A DNA stretch of 64,000 nt. It comes from Symsagittifera roscoffensis. Its lineage: Eukaryota > Xenacoelomorpha > Acoela > Convolutidae. Shown piece after piece: positions 48,501 to 56,039 of this stretch. Where the stretch lies: NCBI RefSeq assembly GCF_963678635.1, contig NC_087062.1:70401345-70465344 (forward strand), given 5' to 3'. The position numbers were made by a program, and so were the translations under genes. How positions within the stretch are numbered: position 1 is the stretch's first letter; each line of letters opens with the position of its first letter. Under the pieces are notes generated by a model. It did not search any database. It was not told the origin of the DNA and saw only the letters and a list, made by a program, of their open reading frames with translations.

Positions 48501-51500
48501 AAAAAGGGCATATATACCTAAGTGCATTCATAAATGCATCAATATGAATGCACATCTGTAGTTATTAGAGCACTGTAGGACTTTCCCGAAAAAAAAATTA
48601 CCAAGACTACATTCATTACTCAAAAAGTAGAAATAAGCCTCGAATTAGTAAAAAAAAATCGGTTTCGTCTCGAATTCGATCTTCGACCGAAAGATTATGA
48701 GTCCACTCAGCCACGGACGCTTAAGAAATCACAAATACAAGCCACAAATAAAACAGAACAGAAGCTATGAAACTTTCAACGCTCCAGATCGTAATTATAG
48801 CAAAAGTGCCACCAAATAAGTGAACACTTTTAATGAACACTTTTATTTGCGAGTTAGGTAAAAAAAATTAAGATTCGTACTAATACAATAATGCACACAA
48901 GCTAGTGTAAAAACTAAAATCCACTTTCAAAAGAACGTGGAGAGCGACATTTTTCTTCCTTTCAACAAAAAAAAATCCGAACGAGCTACAAAAAAATATC
49001 TGACCGCGTAACAGTTACCTTTTACTGAAAAAAAACGAAAACACACACGAACTAAATAAGTGTCTTCAAAAGATCATTTTTAGTTAAAACCACTCCAAGA
49101 AAATCTCAAATACATCTTTTTTGGAGTGTTTGAGCATATCTCAAACACTCCAAATGTCTCAAAATTGGCTGCAAAAAGAAATTTTTCGCATTAAGTACAC
49201 AGTATTCGTGAAACACTGGAAACAATTTTTTCTTAAAATCCAGGACCTTTCCAGTGGTAGCAAAAACTTTTGTTCAAATTCATATTTGAAGGAATTCATA
49301 TCAATGGTTGAATTGAGCTAAAGCAGCTCTACAGCAACGCGTGATATTACGATGTGAAGCGTAAAGAACAGTGTTCAGAATAGTAGTTATGATCCCGTGC
49401 TAGCTTCAAACCAAATTTATAAACTGGAAACTGGACTAAGTGTTGGCTTGACATCGGCCTTATGTTCTTACGTCTCTCCCCCTCCCACTCCTCAAAAATT
49501 TGTATCAGCTCCGAAAGCGATTTAAAAAATTTAAATACTGGTAGACCTAAAATGAATGTCCTGAAGTAGTACCAAATTGAAGACTTTTTCTGGTTTCCTG
49601 GTACGTATGAACCTTTAAATCCGCTAGCGTATTATTACCTTTCATTTCACAAGGATAAAAATTATCACGAAAGCTAACAAATTCTCTTCGGAACAAAATT
49701 ATCATTTGGTCACCCTGATTATGGATGCATCATCGTTAACTTATATTATGACCTACTAGACAGTTATACAGTGAGAAAATCACATTAACACCAACTTCAT
49801 TGTGGTCTTTTATGCACATAAAATACAAACTTTTTGCAGAAGAGGCTGAAATAAAACGCTTTTAACAAAGCCAGTATTGAAAAGAAGGCAAACTTGTTTG
49901 TTTTTATCTTTTCATTGCCTGTCAATATTTAGGAGATTCCACGGGTTTGGAGGTCCATTAAAACTCCCACACAAGACTACGACACGTAAAAAATTTTTGA
50001 GACCAGAAAAAATAGTCGACTGTCTTGATTTAAGTCTTGATTTCTAAATCCTTAAAACATCCCAGGTTTTGAAATTCTTGGCATTTCACAAGGTGCAACA
50101 GTAACTATCAGACCCGTACCTTTGATCTCTCCAATCTGTGCGATACGCTTTCTGCACTCTCGATTCAGGTCCATGATCTTAGTCACGTCCAGGTACTGCG
50201 CGGCTGCTGAAGGAGCGGTTGCGCCACTTTCACCAACGGCCACAATTGCTGCAGTTTCTGCAGTGGTGTGTGCCTCCACGGAGCACTTGGATGCGGCCTC
50301 CAGTTGCGACAGGATCTCGGCAATCTTCATCTTCATCTCCTCCTCAGTGGCACCAAATGCCTCTTGCTCCCGCTCAAACTGAGTCTGCAATTCCGTCATC
50401 CATTTGTCTAAACAAGTAAACATTAATGACAGACACAGGTTCAAAAGCGGAACAGCACTTTGCATGCAGAGGCGGAAAATAATCAAAAAGCGATCTCTGA
50501 AAATTCGACAACCATTCAAATTCGACAACCATTCATGGAAGAACAACTGAGGAAACTACGGGATTAAAACCAACGGGATTTCTACACATGATTACACGTT
50601 CATTGCAGTTTAGATTCAAAACTTTCCACTTTTCTTCTAAATAGCAAATTTCCATTGCAATGGACTGCTAAATCAGACTGCAAACTATTGTGCTCGACTG
50701 TGTAACCAAAATAGCAAACGAACACACTCAACTTCGAAGACTGAACATTAAATCGGAACAAGCTGATGTTTTTTCCATAGCAATCGGTGGCTCTAGTGAT
50801 TTTATGTCAACACTTGACGGTGTATGATTAGACTGACCTTGAACTGTTTGAAGTGCTTGCATCCCGGACTTGCAGAATTCAGCCAGTTCGGTCTTGGCGT
50901 CCTCGCGACTTTTGGCCAGCTGGGAGATGTGAGCCTCCTTGGTCTCGAAGTAACGTTGGGACACCACGCTCACCTCCCTTTGGAATATCTCGGCCAGTCT
51001 ACGCGTCTCCTGCAGCAGCTGCTTCGCGTGGAATTCCAAACACTCCGGGCACAGACTCTTTTGGCAGTGCTCACACTTCTACATCAACGCAACAAAACAA
51101 TCAAATGGAGCCAAACTCAACTTGGCTTCACTGGTCTAGAGTGCATTTGGCACTCATTTTTCGGAACCTCAAATCAAGCTTGTTAATGATGGAGTTCAGA
51201 ATCATACACTATCCCATGCAGTCACAACTCGGATTCCAGAAAGATACTTTACTGCCGAGAAAACTGGTATGTAAATTATTCAGTGTCGAGAAAACTGGTC
51301 CGTATAATTTTGTTTTAAGCAAGCGAAAAATCAAAATGAGTATACGCTCTTAGTTTCGAAAATTAACGGTTAGTAAACGTACAAACACTTTTTTGGAACT
51401 TTTTATATATTTCCCTGAAAAGAGCGGTTGAAAAAGCCTGTGCTATCCACACATTTACCGCTTGCCAACTAATAAACTATCTTTAAGTCATATACTGGCC

Positions 51501-53106
51501 TCGTTCCTCGTTTAGAAATCCACACAAAAATAATTCAAAAAAAAATTAGCGGACCATTATAATTATTTATTAATATTCAATATCACAAACTCGCCAAATT
51601 TAAACAATAATAAAGATAGGCGGTTACTGAGCAAGTTGCACAAAATGTTCCGACCAGTCTTAAAAGATACAAAAAAATTTTTTTCGTATTGGAGTCGTTT
51701 TTTCTGCGTGGTGTGATAAAAAGATCTATACGACCATCATCATAAAATAAGCCCATTGGAAAACAGTTTTGAAGAATTTGAATTTTAAAATTTTTGAATT
51801 TTAAAATTTTTGATTCTCAAATTGAAACTAAGCATAAATAATCTTGTAAGCCTGCACGCTCACCTTGTCAGCTTGAAATTAGACCAAAAATAAAAAACTT
51901 CAAACTGGTTTCTCTCGTCAATGAGAAATTTTTTTTGTATCGTTCAAATCACGACTGAAAGGGCTTTAATCTGATATATCACTCAACTCTCTCCAATGAT
52001 TACTAAATGATTTTGCGAGGAAAACAAAAAGAAAAAAAACTAAAACACACCCGAAAACAATGTTCCTTCGCATTTTTCAACTAGATGCTCTTACTTTCAA
52101 AAATTACCTCTTTTCTGTCTAATATACAACATATTAGCGGTTAGTGAACCTGTGTAAAAACAGTTTTCTCGTTCTTGCAGTTTTTCAAAAAAATGCAGTC
52201 CATCTGTACTAAAGAGTTAGAAAAAAGGGAATGTTCCGAGCAACTAGCACGGAACATTCTGTGCTACTTGCACAGCAACCGGCCATCCTAGTTGAAAACT
52301 TCGTATTGGAAAAGTAAACTGGTTGCAACAATGTGGTCTACATTTGGGGCTCAGTCCCTTTCTTAAGTGCCTCTCTTAATCTTAACTTTTAACCCTCTTT
52401 ATCTCTCTCTCTGACCTTGGTCTTGTGGGCTAGTCCGCACTCGAGACAGTGCATGCCTGCCTGGTGCTGGTTTCCCTGCTTCTTCTGGTAGATCTCCACG
52501 AATGCAGCAGCGGTCCGATTGTCCGGGAACCCATCGATGCCCGCCGGTGGGATTTTGTGCTCAGTTCTGCATTCGGGACACGACAATGTGTCACGCTTCC
52601 TAAACCACAAACACAGAATAGAGAACGGTACATGTAATAATTGATAGGCAAGGGGTACCTGTTGCACACAACTGATAAAACTCTAAGCATTTTGCAACCC
52701 AAAGAATCCTAAATTACAGCAAAAAACTGACAGAAGACAGTTAAAAAAGAGATGACAATGACAATAAATACCATCAAGCAACTCCAGAGGTACAAAGAAC
52801 CAAAAAACAACATCGGTTTGTTTTCAACTTATTTTTTAAACTTGACAAACGCATAATGGCGTTAGACTTATTAGCATCACGCCATTTGCAATGAGATTAA
52901 TAGCTTATGGTGGTTTTCCTTGATAGTGCTAGTTGAATCCATTAGCCGAGGTCAGTTACATACTTATTTTTAGCGACGATGCTGGTGAGACAGAGTTTGC
53001 AGAACGTGTGTCCACAGTAGAGCATCTTGGGACTCTTCAGGTGTTCCAGACACACAGCACACATGATCAGATGTTCCAGCTGCTCATCGCCTACGTTCGA
53101 AGCCAT
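30386..53106 (-). CDS. TRIM-NHL protein, NHL-1/TRIM2-like, ten exons
   Basis: Ten exons joined by GT-AG introns give one open frame of 743 residues, about the size of vertebrate TRIM2/TRIM3. Coding exons (minus strand): 53106-52964, 52599-52416, 51078-50838, 50407-50120, 44462-44201, 41140-40866, 40349-40056, 37277-37183, 36895-36602, 30541-30386. All junction phases agree. An in-frame TAG 15 bases before the ATG supports the start. Order: C3HC4 RING (Cys16 to Cys58), a Cys-rich B-box-like finger (about 99-126), coiled coil (about 127-285), an Ala/Ser/Glu-rich insert (about 430-530) and NHL repeats to the end. RING and B-box proteins of this type act as E3 ubiquitin ligases; NHL propellers bind RNA or protein. 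The RING spacing and CPEC-x6-IP motif resemble nematode and arthropod NHL-1. Substrate and RNA targets are unknown. Introns of 0.3-6.1 kb are packed with mobile elements. Confidence 0.93.
30740..33665 (+). pseudogene. RTE-like LINE remnant inside the last TRIM-NHL intron
   Basis: A 5' leader with AGGAAAGGCATCCGG (about 30,794) is followed by an AP-endonuclease start (LRLCSWNLGTL, about 31,003) and a second endonuclease block (GDLNGHIGG and NTFFKK, 31,317-31,455). Reverse-transcriptase blocks come next: YKVKGDPLECG-like near 32,380, QFGIMGGRLTTDA near 32,480, VHQGSALSPLLF near 32,545 and catalytic YADD near 32,635. After these come a CPRC finger piece, EFCYLGDM near 33,010 and the C-terminal LRWYGHV with GRPK (33,355-33,465). 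Stops and frameshifts break it throughout. It is antisense to the host gene. The domain order and C-terminal blocks fit RTE-type invertebrate elements; exact clade is uncertain. Confidence 0.87.
33670..34410. other. Intronic DNA without recognised features
   Basis: AT-rich sequence between the LINE relic and the next dispersed repeat. No gene, repeat or motif was recognised. Confidence 0.4.
34412..35076 (+). mobile_element. GTAATGAACG-family copies, one start nested after another
   Basis: One start (ACATGGCCACCAGGCAGTTG) at 34,412 is followed by a second start (CAAAGCCAACTGGCGTTTGG) at 34,601, containing GTAATGAACGCAAG, and a single end (CCCTATATGAGAGTACTCAC, then TAAGTTCATTAGTACT). So one truncated and one fuller copy are joined head to head-end in the same orientation. 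Confidence 0.6.
35090..35453 (+). mobile_element. GTAATGAACG-family copy, 5' truncated
   Basis: Shares the ATGATTGGCACGTTTTT-like block, the GATCACGTTTTCCGTGACC block, GTGGAGTTTGCCTTCC and the end GACCTATATGAGAGTCGTCA with neighbouring copies. The ACATAGCC start is missing. Same orientation as the others. Confidence 0.6.
35634..35698 (-). repeat. tRNA-Met-like sequence, probable SINE head
   Basis: Read on the minus strand it shows a D-arm-like block, an ACTCATAC block with a CAT anticodon, and the B-box-like GGTTCGACTCC. The order and spacing fit elongator tRNA-Met, but acceptor-stem pairing is poor, so it is not a functional tRNA. A tRNA-derived SINE or tRNA pseudogene fits best. Confidence 0.5.
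36276..36579 (+). mobile_element. GTAATGAACG-family copy, shortened
   Basis: Begins ACATAGCCAACATACAGTTC and GTCAATGAACGCAAG, ends ACCTATATAAGAGTCTGAGC and TACGTTCATGGACTCTT. It stops only 23 bp from the donor side of TRIM-NHL exon 9, so intron 9 begins almost at once with this insertion. Confidence 0.65.
36602..36895 (-). CDS. TRIM-NHL exon 9: two NHL blades
   Basis: Acceptor CCGCAG. Encodes FLALSCDEEKLIVSDTLSHR and GPCGIAIDGAGNINVVDSGN with NNRIQ at the end, two well-formed NHL repeats. Exactly 98 codons, phase 0 on both sides. Donor GTAAAT. Confidence 0.93.
37183..37277 (-). CDS. TRIM-NHL exon 8: NHL blade fragment
   Basis: A 95-bp exon encoding VKPRAVCLDTQDNIYVSDVE, a typical NHL strand pair. 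It restores the frame from exon 7 (split Gly codon) and ends phase 0 before GTATAT. Confidence 0.88.
37446..37864 (+). mobile_element. GTAATGAACG-family copy, 3' truncated
   Basis: Start ACATAGCCAACAGCCAGTTG with GTCAATGAACGCAA, then the ATCACGTTTCTTGTGACC and GAGTTTGCCTTCC blocks. The TATATAAG end is not found. Lies in TRIM-NHL intron 7. Confidence 0.6.
38668..39030 (+). mobile_element. GTAATGAACG-family copy, 3' truncated
   Basis: Start ACATAGCCATCAGGCAGTTG with AATGAACGCAA, then a GATCGCATTTTCCGTG block and a TGCCTTCCTTT block. The end is replaced by a CACATACACATACA run. A separate 3' end of the family follows at 39,436-39,487. Confidence 0.55.
39364..39412 (-). repeat. tRNA-like 3' half
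   Basis: On the minus strand an exact B-box-like GTTCGAATCC lies within a short tRNA-like stretch. The A-box part is weak. Probably a degraded tRNA-derived SINE head like those at 35,634 and 48,662. Confidence 0.35.
40056..40349 (-). CDS. TRIM-NHL exon 7: Ala-rich insert and NHL blade
   Basis: Opens with poly-Ala runs encoded by GCT/GCA repeats, then SVEREESSSSASVEREGTS, then an NHL blade (YISGVCVDDKNRLCITEED). The donor GTGAAA at 40,055 lies before an in-frame TAA at 40,033. Failure to splice would therefore add a few residues and stop, giving a propeller cut after about two blades. Confidence 0.88.
40866..41140 (-). CDS. TRIM-NHL exon 6: first NHL blade and insert start
   Basis: Encodes a clear NHL repeat (LLYPWGVATTKDDQIIVVDD, then GNQRIHFFEADG). 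A Gln/Ala/Pro-rich tail follows (GGGQQHTQNTSPGIHAAAAQ) that is not part of the propeller. Splice acceptor TTGTCAG, donor GTATCA. Confidence 0.9.
41155..41228. repeat. Palindromic AT-rich tandem tract
   Basis: ATTAAGTACTATA-type units repeat and self-pair (ACTATAGT, AAGTACTT, TTATTAA) just upstream of TRIM-NHL exon 6 on the minus strand. It lies within 20-90 bp of the acceptor, in the place of a polypyrimidine tract and branch region. Confidence 0.6.
41967..42535 (+). mobile_element. GTTCCGAC-ended MITE, 569 bp, second subfamily
   Basis: GTTCCGACTA at the left pairs with TGGTCGGAAC at the right. The interior (TCAAACTGGTTTTTTTCGT, GAATCACGACTGTAAGGGC) is shared with copies at 51,647 and 56,040 but not with the 7,646 copy. 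Immediately outside the left end lies a hairpin block GCTGTGCAAGTAGCACAGA that recurs next to other family ends. Confidence 0.7.
42541..42590 (+). repeat. Solo hairpin end of the GTTCCGAC family
   Basis: AGATAGCAGGTTGCTGTGCA and the following AGAAGCACCGAATGTTCCGAC repeat the end block seen at 41,940. It directly follows the right end of the 41,967-42,535 element, so two family ends lie head to tail. Confidence 0.6.
43430..43636 (+). mobile_element. GTAATGAACG-family 3' fragment
   Basis: Contains CCGCGAAAAATCAAATTTG and ends CCAATATAAGTGTTTTCACT then ACGTTCATGGACACTT, matching the right third of full copies. Same plus orientation. Confidence 0.5.
44201..44462 (-). CDS. TRIM-NHL exon 5: linker before the NHL domain
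   Basis: Frame continues across a 5.7-kb intron (acceptor TTTCCAG). The encoded piece (VARRMEFRHVTPSTFEKNF and on) is a basic and polar linker with a Ser/Pro-rich middle and lacks an obvious filamin fold. It leads directly to the first NHL blade. Donor GTAAGT is consensus. Confidence 0.88.
44523..45309. other. Intronic DNA without recognised features
   Basis: Part of TRIM-NHL intron 4. GCGATACCTGCCGTTAGAATC and a similar GCGATACCTACCATTAGG lie next to each other near 44,580-44,620 as a short direct repeat. Nothing else was recognised. Confidence 0.35.
45310..45810 (+). mobile_element. GTAATGAACG-family element, full-length copy
   Basis: ACATAGCCAACTGACAGTTG followed by AAGAGTAATGAACGCAAG at the left; GACCTATATAAGAGTCTTCA then CTACGTTCATTACTTTT at the right. 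It is the best-preserved pair of ends with the 23,250 copy. It includes a TATATAAG motif 30 bp from the right end. It lies in TRIM-NHL intron 4. Confidence 0.75.
46290..46398 (+). mobile_element. GTAATGAACG-family 3' fragment
   Basis: Carries AACCGCATAAGATCAAACTT, TTTTTCCTGAAAGAAAAAAC and the end GACCTATATAAGAGTAATAA then CTACGTTCATGACTCTT. Same orientation as all other copies. Confidence 0.55.
47060..47640 (+). pseudogene. Possible Ty3/gypsy-type gag remnant
   Basis: The first part (47,060-47,272) contains NVIAFERYNFICRLQKKK and a following ELSPKADC, similar in order to the FERxxFNxRxQ...ExIDxYVxxLxxLxxxC block of animal gypsy Gag proteins. After a TGA and shifts, a reading near 47,585-47,620 gives CFKCGK, like the start of a zinc knuckle. 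The rest is too decayed to follow. No protease, RT or LTRs are seen nearby. Assignment is by motif resemblance only. Confidence 0.4.
48230..48621 (+). mobile_element. GTAATGAACG-family copy, 5' truncated
   Basis: Shares AACTTTCGAATTTCAAAAAAA, CTCTTTGAAATTGTAGAGCA, GAAAACTGGATGAACAGG and CCGCTGGAAATCTAAAAATT with full copies, and ends near ACTACATTCATTACTC. Interior partly replaced by a short GAATGCA-rich stretch. Confidence 0.5.
48662..48722 (-). repeat. tRNA-Met-like sequence, probable SINE head
   Basis: On the minus strand: A-box-like GTGGCTGAGTGG, then GACTCATAATCTTTC with a CAT anticodon, then a B-box-like GATCGAATTCGA. Order and spacing match a tRNA of elongator-Met type. The acceptor stem is not paired, so it is a relic or SINE head rather than a working tRNA. 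Confidence 0.5.
49120..49154. repeat. Perfect 15-bp hairpin
   Basis: TTTGGAGTGTTTGAG and CTCAAACACTCCAAA are exact inverse complements around a 5-base loop (CATAT). It lies in TRIM-NHL intron 4 and would fold in the pre-mRNA. No surrounding element boundary was recognised. Confidence 0.8.
50120..50407 (-). CDS. TRIM-NHL exon 4: coiled coil
   Basis: Begins KWMTELQTQFEREQEAF after the split codon and continues as an acidic/basic coiled coil. An Ala/Thr-rich break (TAETAAIVAVGESGATAPS) separates it from a second short helix (MDLNRECRKRIAQIGEIK). Dimerisation through this segment is usual for TRIM proteins. Donor GTACGG. Confidence 0.9.
50838..51078 (-). CDS. TRIM-NHL exon 3: B-box-like finger and coiled coil
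   Basis: Begins KCEHCQKSLCPECLEFH, giving three further Cys pairs and a His (residues 111-126), then a long charged helix with heptad-like spacing. The Cys pattern is denser than in a standard B-box2, as in NHL-1-type proteins. Ends with one base of a split Asp codon before GTCAGT. Confidence 0.9.
51604..52090 (+). mobile_element. GTTCCGAC-family element in TRIM-NHL intron 2
   Basis: Begins with the hairpin block (GGTTACTGAGCAAGTTGCAC) and GTTCCGACCA. It shares TGTAAGCCTGCACGCTCACC, TCAAACTGGTTTCTCTCG and AATCACGACTGAAAGGGC with the 41,967 copy. The right end is not preserved. Confidence 0.65.
52232..52300 (-). repeat. Inverted solo end of the GTTCCGAC family
   Basis: GGAACATTCTGTGCTACTTG followed by CACAGCAACCGGC is the reverse complement of the hairpin end block found at 41,940. 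A second partial GTTCCGAGCAACTAGCAC precedes it, so two ends face each other. Confidence 0.6.
52416..52599 (-). CDS. TRIM-NHL exon 2: rest of RING, start of zinc finger
   Basis: Acceptor TTTAG. Supplies the last RING pair (SCPEC, Cys55 and Cys58), a linker with GIDGFPDNRT, and the first pair of the second finger (CLEC, Cys99 and Cys102). Ends phase 0 at ACCAAG before GTCAGAG. Confidence 0.92.
52964..53106 (-). CDS. TRIM-NHL exon 1: start and first half of RING
   Basis: ATG at 53,106-53,104 follows a purine-rich GGAAGAAG. The exon encodes Cys16-x2-Cys19, Cys31-x-His33-x2-Cys36-x2-Cys39 of the C3HC4 RING. It ends in AATAA before donor GTATGT, leaving two bases of a Lys codon for exon 2. Confidence 0.92.
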
Positions 53107-54411
53107 CTTCTTCCTTTTCTATTTCGCACTGTCGTACTCGTCTACTTCAATGGTAGCTTTCACCTCCGATTCCTTCAAAAATGGCAATGTTCAAGGAAAT
53201 TTAGACTAAAATTTCGTATCAATAAAATAAGTCAAATCATCATATGATTCTAGCTCACTTCCGAAATTTGCTTTAGCCAATCAATTAATTAAATTCTAGA
53301 ATTGTATTGGAAAACTTCCTTCATTTAGAAAAGGGCTAAATGTCACAACTATTCGAATTTCGGGGGTGATATATTACAATAGGTGGCAGATTCAAGTTAA
53401 ATCGATGCGGATCGCTAATTGTTGGACTTAGCACAGTATTTACACAGAGGTGTAGAACTTAGCTCTGTGTAAAATTTTCAAATGTTTGTTTCAAACTGAA
53501 GCTCATTTTGATGAAAACCTGTGACAAAACACAACAACCAGTATTGAACTAGCTTGAAACTTGCCCTACACATTGTGCTGCAATATAGTCAGTGGAAAAA
53601 TGAAGTTGAAAACATTACTTGAAATTATAACTTCAAAAAGTTGGAAAAAGTACAGCTACAAAAACTTCATGGTTGTATCGGATGAACATCAAAAACAGCC
53701 TTAAAAAATTCCAAATCGTTCACCGAGCGACTAAAAAGGCGACAAATTTTAAGTAGAAATCTGTTGGGCCGAAAATAAAACTGAGGTCATAAAAAATTTC
53801 ATGAAACTTTTTTACGACCCATCCACACTGAAATACATAAATGTCCCCCCCCCTATATTACATGGTAACGAATCACCACCACTATAAAGAAATAATTCAA
53901 CGGCTAAGCATTTGTGAATTTAGCGCAAGGGTGAGGGGGCTTAGTTTACGACACCCAAACTTAGAAATGTTCATTTGTGAAAGTATATTCAACTTGCACA
54001 AACAAAACTTTTTTGGAGACCGAATGTGTTTAAGTCGACTGTTTACCAACGTTATATTCACCTGCTTCGCTTTTTCGCTTCTCGTTTGGGTTGGAGACAA
54101 TAGATCAAGTAGTGGTTGACTCCGAGCATTCAATTGCACAACGCAAACAAGAGAGACGAATTGATATTCACTATTTAATCCCGTCCACTCAATTAACTCT
54201 GAAAGCAACTCAAGTTGATAACTTTTTCCTTTAACAGTTATCTCATAACTTTTTTTTGGTGTTGCATTACATCTACTTTTTATGACATCAACCCTGGCCA
54301 GTTATTACTAGGGTCGCCGAAGCATGTCAGATGTATTACATCGCTCCTAATCGCATCCCGTAAACAGAAAGGAAACCTAATCAATTATGTAGAATGGGTG
54401 AACAGGTTACA
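53107..54411. other. Upstream flank of the TRIM-NHL gene
   Basis: No coding feature recognised. The 5' untranslated region and promoter of the minus-strand TRIM-NHL gene should lie at its left edge, but no core promoter element could be placed with confidence. Confidence 0.35.
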
Positions 54412-54414
54412 TAT

Positions 54415-54615
54415 CAGTATTTAGACAACCGCTTATTCAGACTGGTCAGTATTTAGACAAATACTGTTTGAACTAATCAGAATCGAGACAAAGAAGAAAT
54501 TAATAAAAAACTATTATTTATTTTGGATTATTTATGTCTTTTCTCGATTCTGATTGGTTCATACAGTATTTGTCTAAATACTGACGAGTATGAATACGCG
54601 GCTGTCTAAATACTG
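54415..54615. mobile_element. Foldback element with about 80-bp arms
   Basis: The left arm (CAGTATTTAGACAACCGC, then GTCAGTATTTAGACAAATAC and AATCAGAATCGAGACA) is mirrored by the right arm (GATTCTGATTGGTTC, CAGTATTTGTCTAAATACTG, then GGCTGTCTAAATACTG). About 40 bp of AT-rich loop separates them. The motif CAGTATTTAGACA occurs twice in each arm. GGGTGAACAG lies about 10-20 bp outside both ends and may be a duplicated flank or chance. Confidence 0.8.
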
Positions 54616-55631
54616 GCTGCACTCCGGGTGAACAGTTATTCAAATATTTAAATTGGGATAATTACGTCATGACGCAATTTTAAAAGCTTGCGCATGATCG
54701 GTACCTAAAAGGCCCTAAAATCTAACTTCCATTCCAAGATAATGATAACTTGCAAAAATAACACTTCGCACCACTTGTGACACCAAAGCATTGAAAATTA
54801 ACAGACAAAAAAGAAAGGAACGCCAATAAGTTGAAAAAAGCAAAAAAAAAAAAAGCAAAACTTTCAAAAAAGTGTCTCGAATGATGTTCAATGTGAGAAA
54901 AACCTGCCCAGCAAAGAAATGCCGGCGTCTAAACAGCAACATTTAAAACTTGGTTAAACTCCCGTTGAGCCGAAAAAAAAGTTGTTGTAACGAAAAACTT
55001 TGAAAAACATCAATCAGATTCAAATCTAGGACCTCTAGCGGGCAATGCTAAAAAATTTGAATTAATTATAAGCCAAGAAATCCAATCATTCAAAAACTAT
55101 TGGTCAACATAAGAGACAAATTTCGAGTTTCAAAGAGACAAACATATTACCTTTGAGTCCTTTGAATTACAAAAAACTTATATCAATGACAACTGATATA
55201 AAACTAACCAAATTTGGGAAAACTGAATCATTAGATTAGTATCAATTCGCTGGTAAAACTACGCTAAAAACCACTTTTAAAAGTTTAAGTCATGGACCTT
55301 TTCTGTGAATTCATTCTTGGAGAGGGTAAGGAGCCTTTGGTTTATCAACTGAGCTTATATTGAAACTGAAAAGATATCAAAAGTCAAACTACTTTTTTTG
55401 GTTGAAAAGGACCTAAATATACATCTCTTCCCACTACACGTCAGAACAAAAAATTATAATTTGATGCATTCAAAAAAATTGAAACAAGAGATATGCCAAA
55501 TTATAAAAACATCCAGCTATTTGCAAATATTTTCCATCCTGGACACAATCAATAAAACTCTTACTGCCGAGAAAAGTGATATATCAAAAACAAATATCGA
55601 AAACAAAAAATCATTAACCCCGTGAAAATGG

Positions 55632-55745
55632 TATATCAAAACAAAGATGCCGGTTGCTGTTGAAGTAGCACACGTATTTTTTTGAGAATATGGTCGGAAC
55701 ATTCTGTGCTACTTCCACAGCAACCGACTATCTTTGTTTTGATAT
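55632..55745. repeat. Inverted pair of GTTCCGAC-family ends
   Basis: ATATCAAAACAAAGATGCCG with GTTGCTGTTGAAGTAGCACA faces its own reverse complement ending CTTTGTTTTGATAT, with about 33 bp between. GTCGGAAC lies in the loop. It looks like two element ends fused after loss of the interior. Confidence 0.75.
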
Positions 55746-55993
55746 TTCTTGTTTGCTTCTTTTTTTAAGGCAAATATTGTCTATTGTGTCTAGTTTACTA
55801 AATTTGTACGCGTTTACATAGTTCTCAAATCATACCACGCACTCGGAATATTCTATTTTTTTGTCTCTTTCATCAAATAAGTTTCGGTTTAAGTGTGTGG
55901 TATTATTTGAGAACTATATAAACACATAGAACTTAGTAAACTAGACAATAGACAACATTTGCCTTCAAAAAAAAGACAAACAAAAAATATATA
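55741..55993. mobile_element. Foldback structure with about 100-bp arms
   Basis: Left arm (GGCAAATATTGTCTATTG and GTTCTCAAATCATACCAC) pairs with right arm (GTGGTATTATTTGAGAAC and CAATAGACAACATTTGCC) across a spacer of about 47 bp. Arms are imperfect but pair over most of their length, including T-rich/A-rich outer parts. No coding capacity. It abuts the inverted ends at 55,632-55,745 and so appears nested in a GTTCCGAC-family copy. Confidence 0.8.
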
Positions 55994-56039
55994 TTTCTGG
56001 AAAACCTTTACTGCCAAGTACACAATAAATGATAATCCA

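Noticed and set aside
50122-51353. Plus-strand frames of 86-166 codons over TRIM-NHL exons 3 and 4
   Set aside because: They lie opposite the coiled-coil exons and extend into intron sequence with no recognised domain.
53841-54119. 92-codon frame upstream of the TRIM-NHL gene
   Set aside because: No ATG-based coding signal, low-complexity start and no family resemblance; chance frame.
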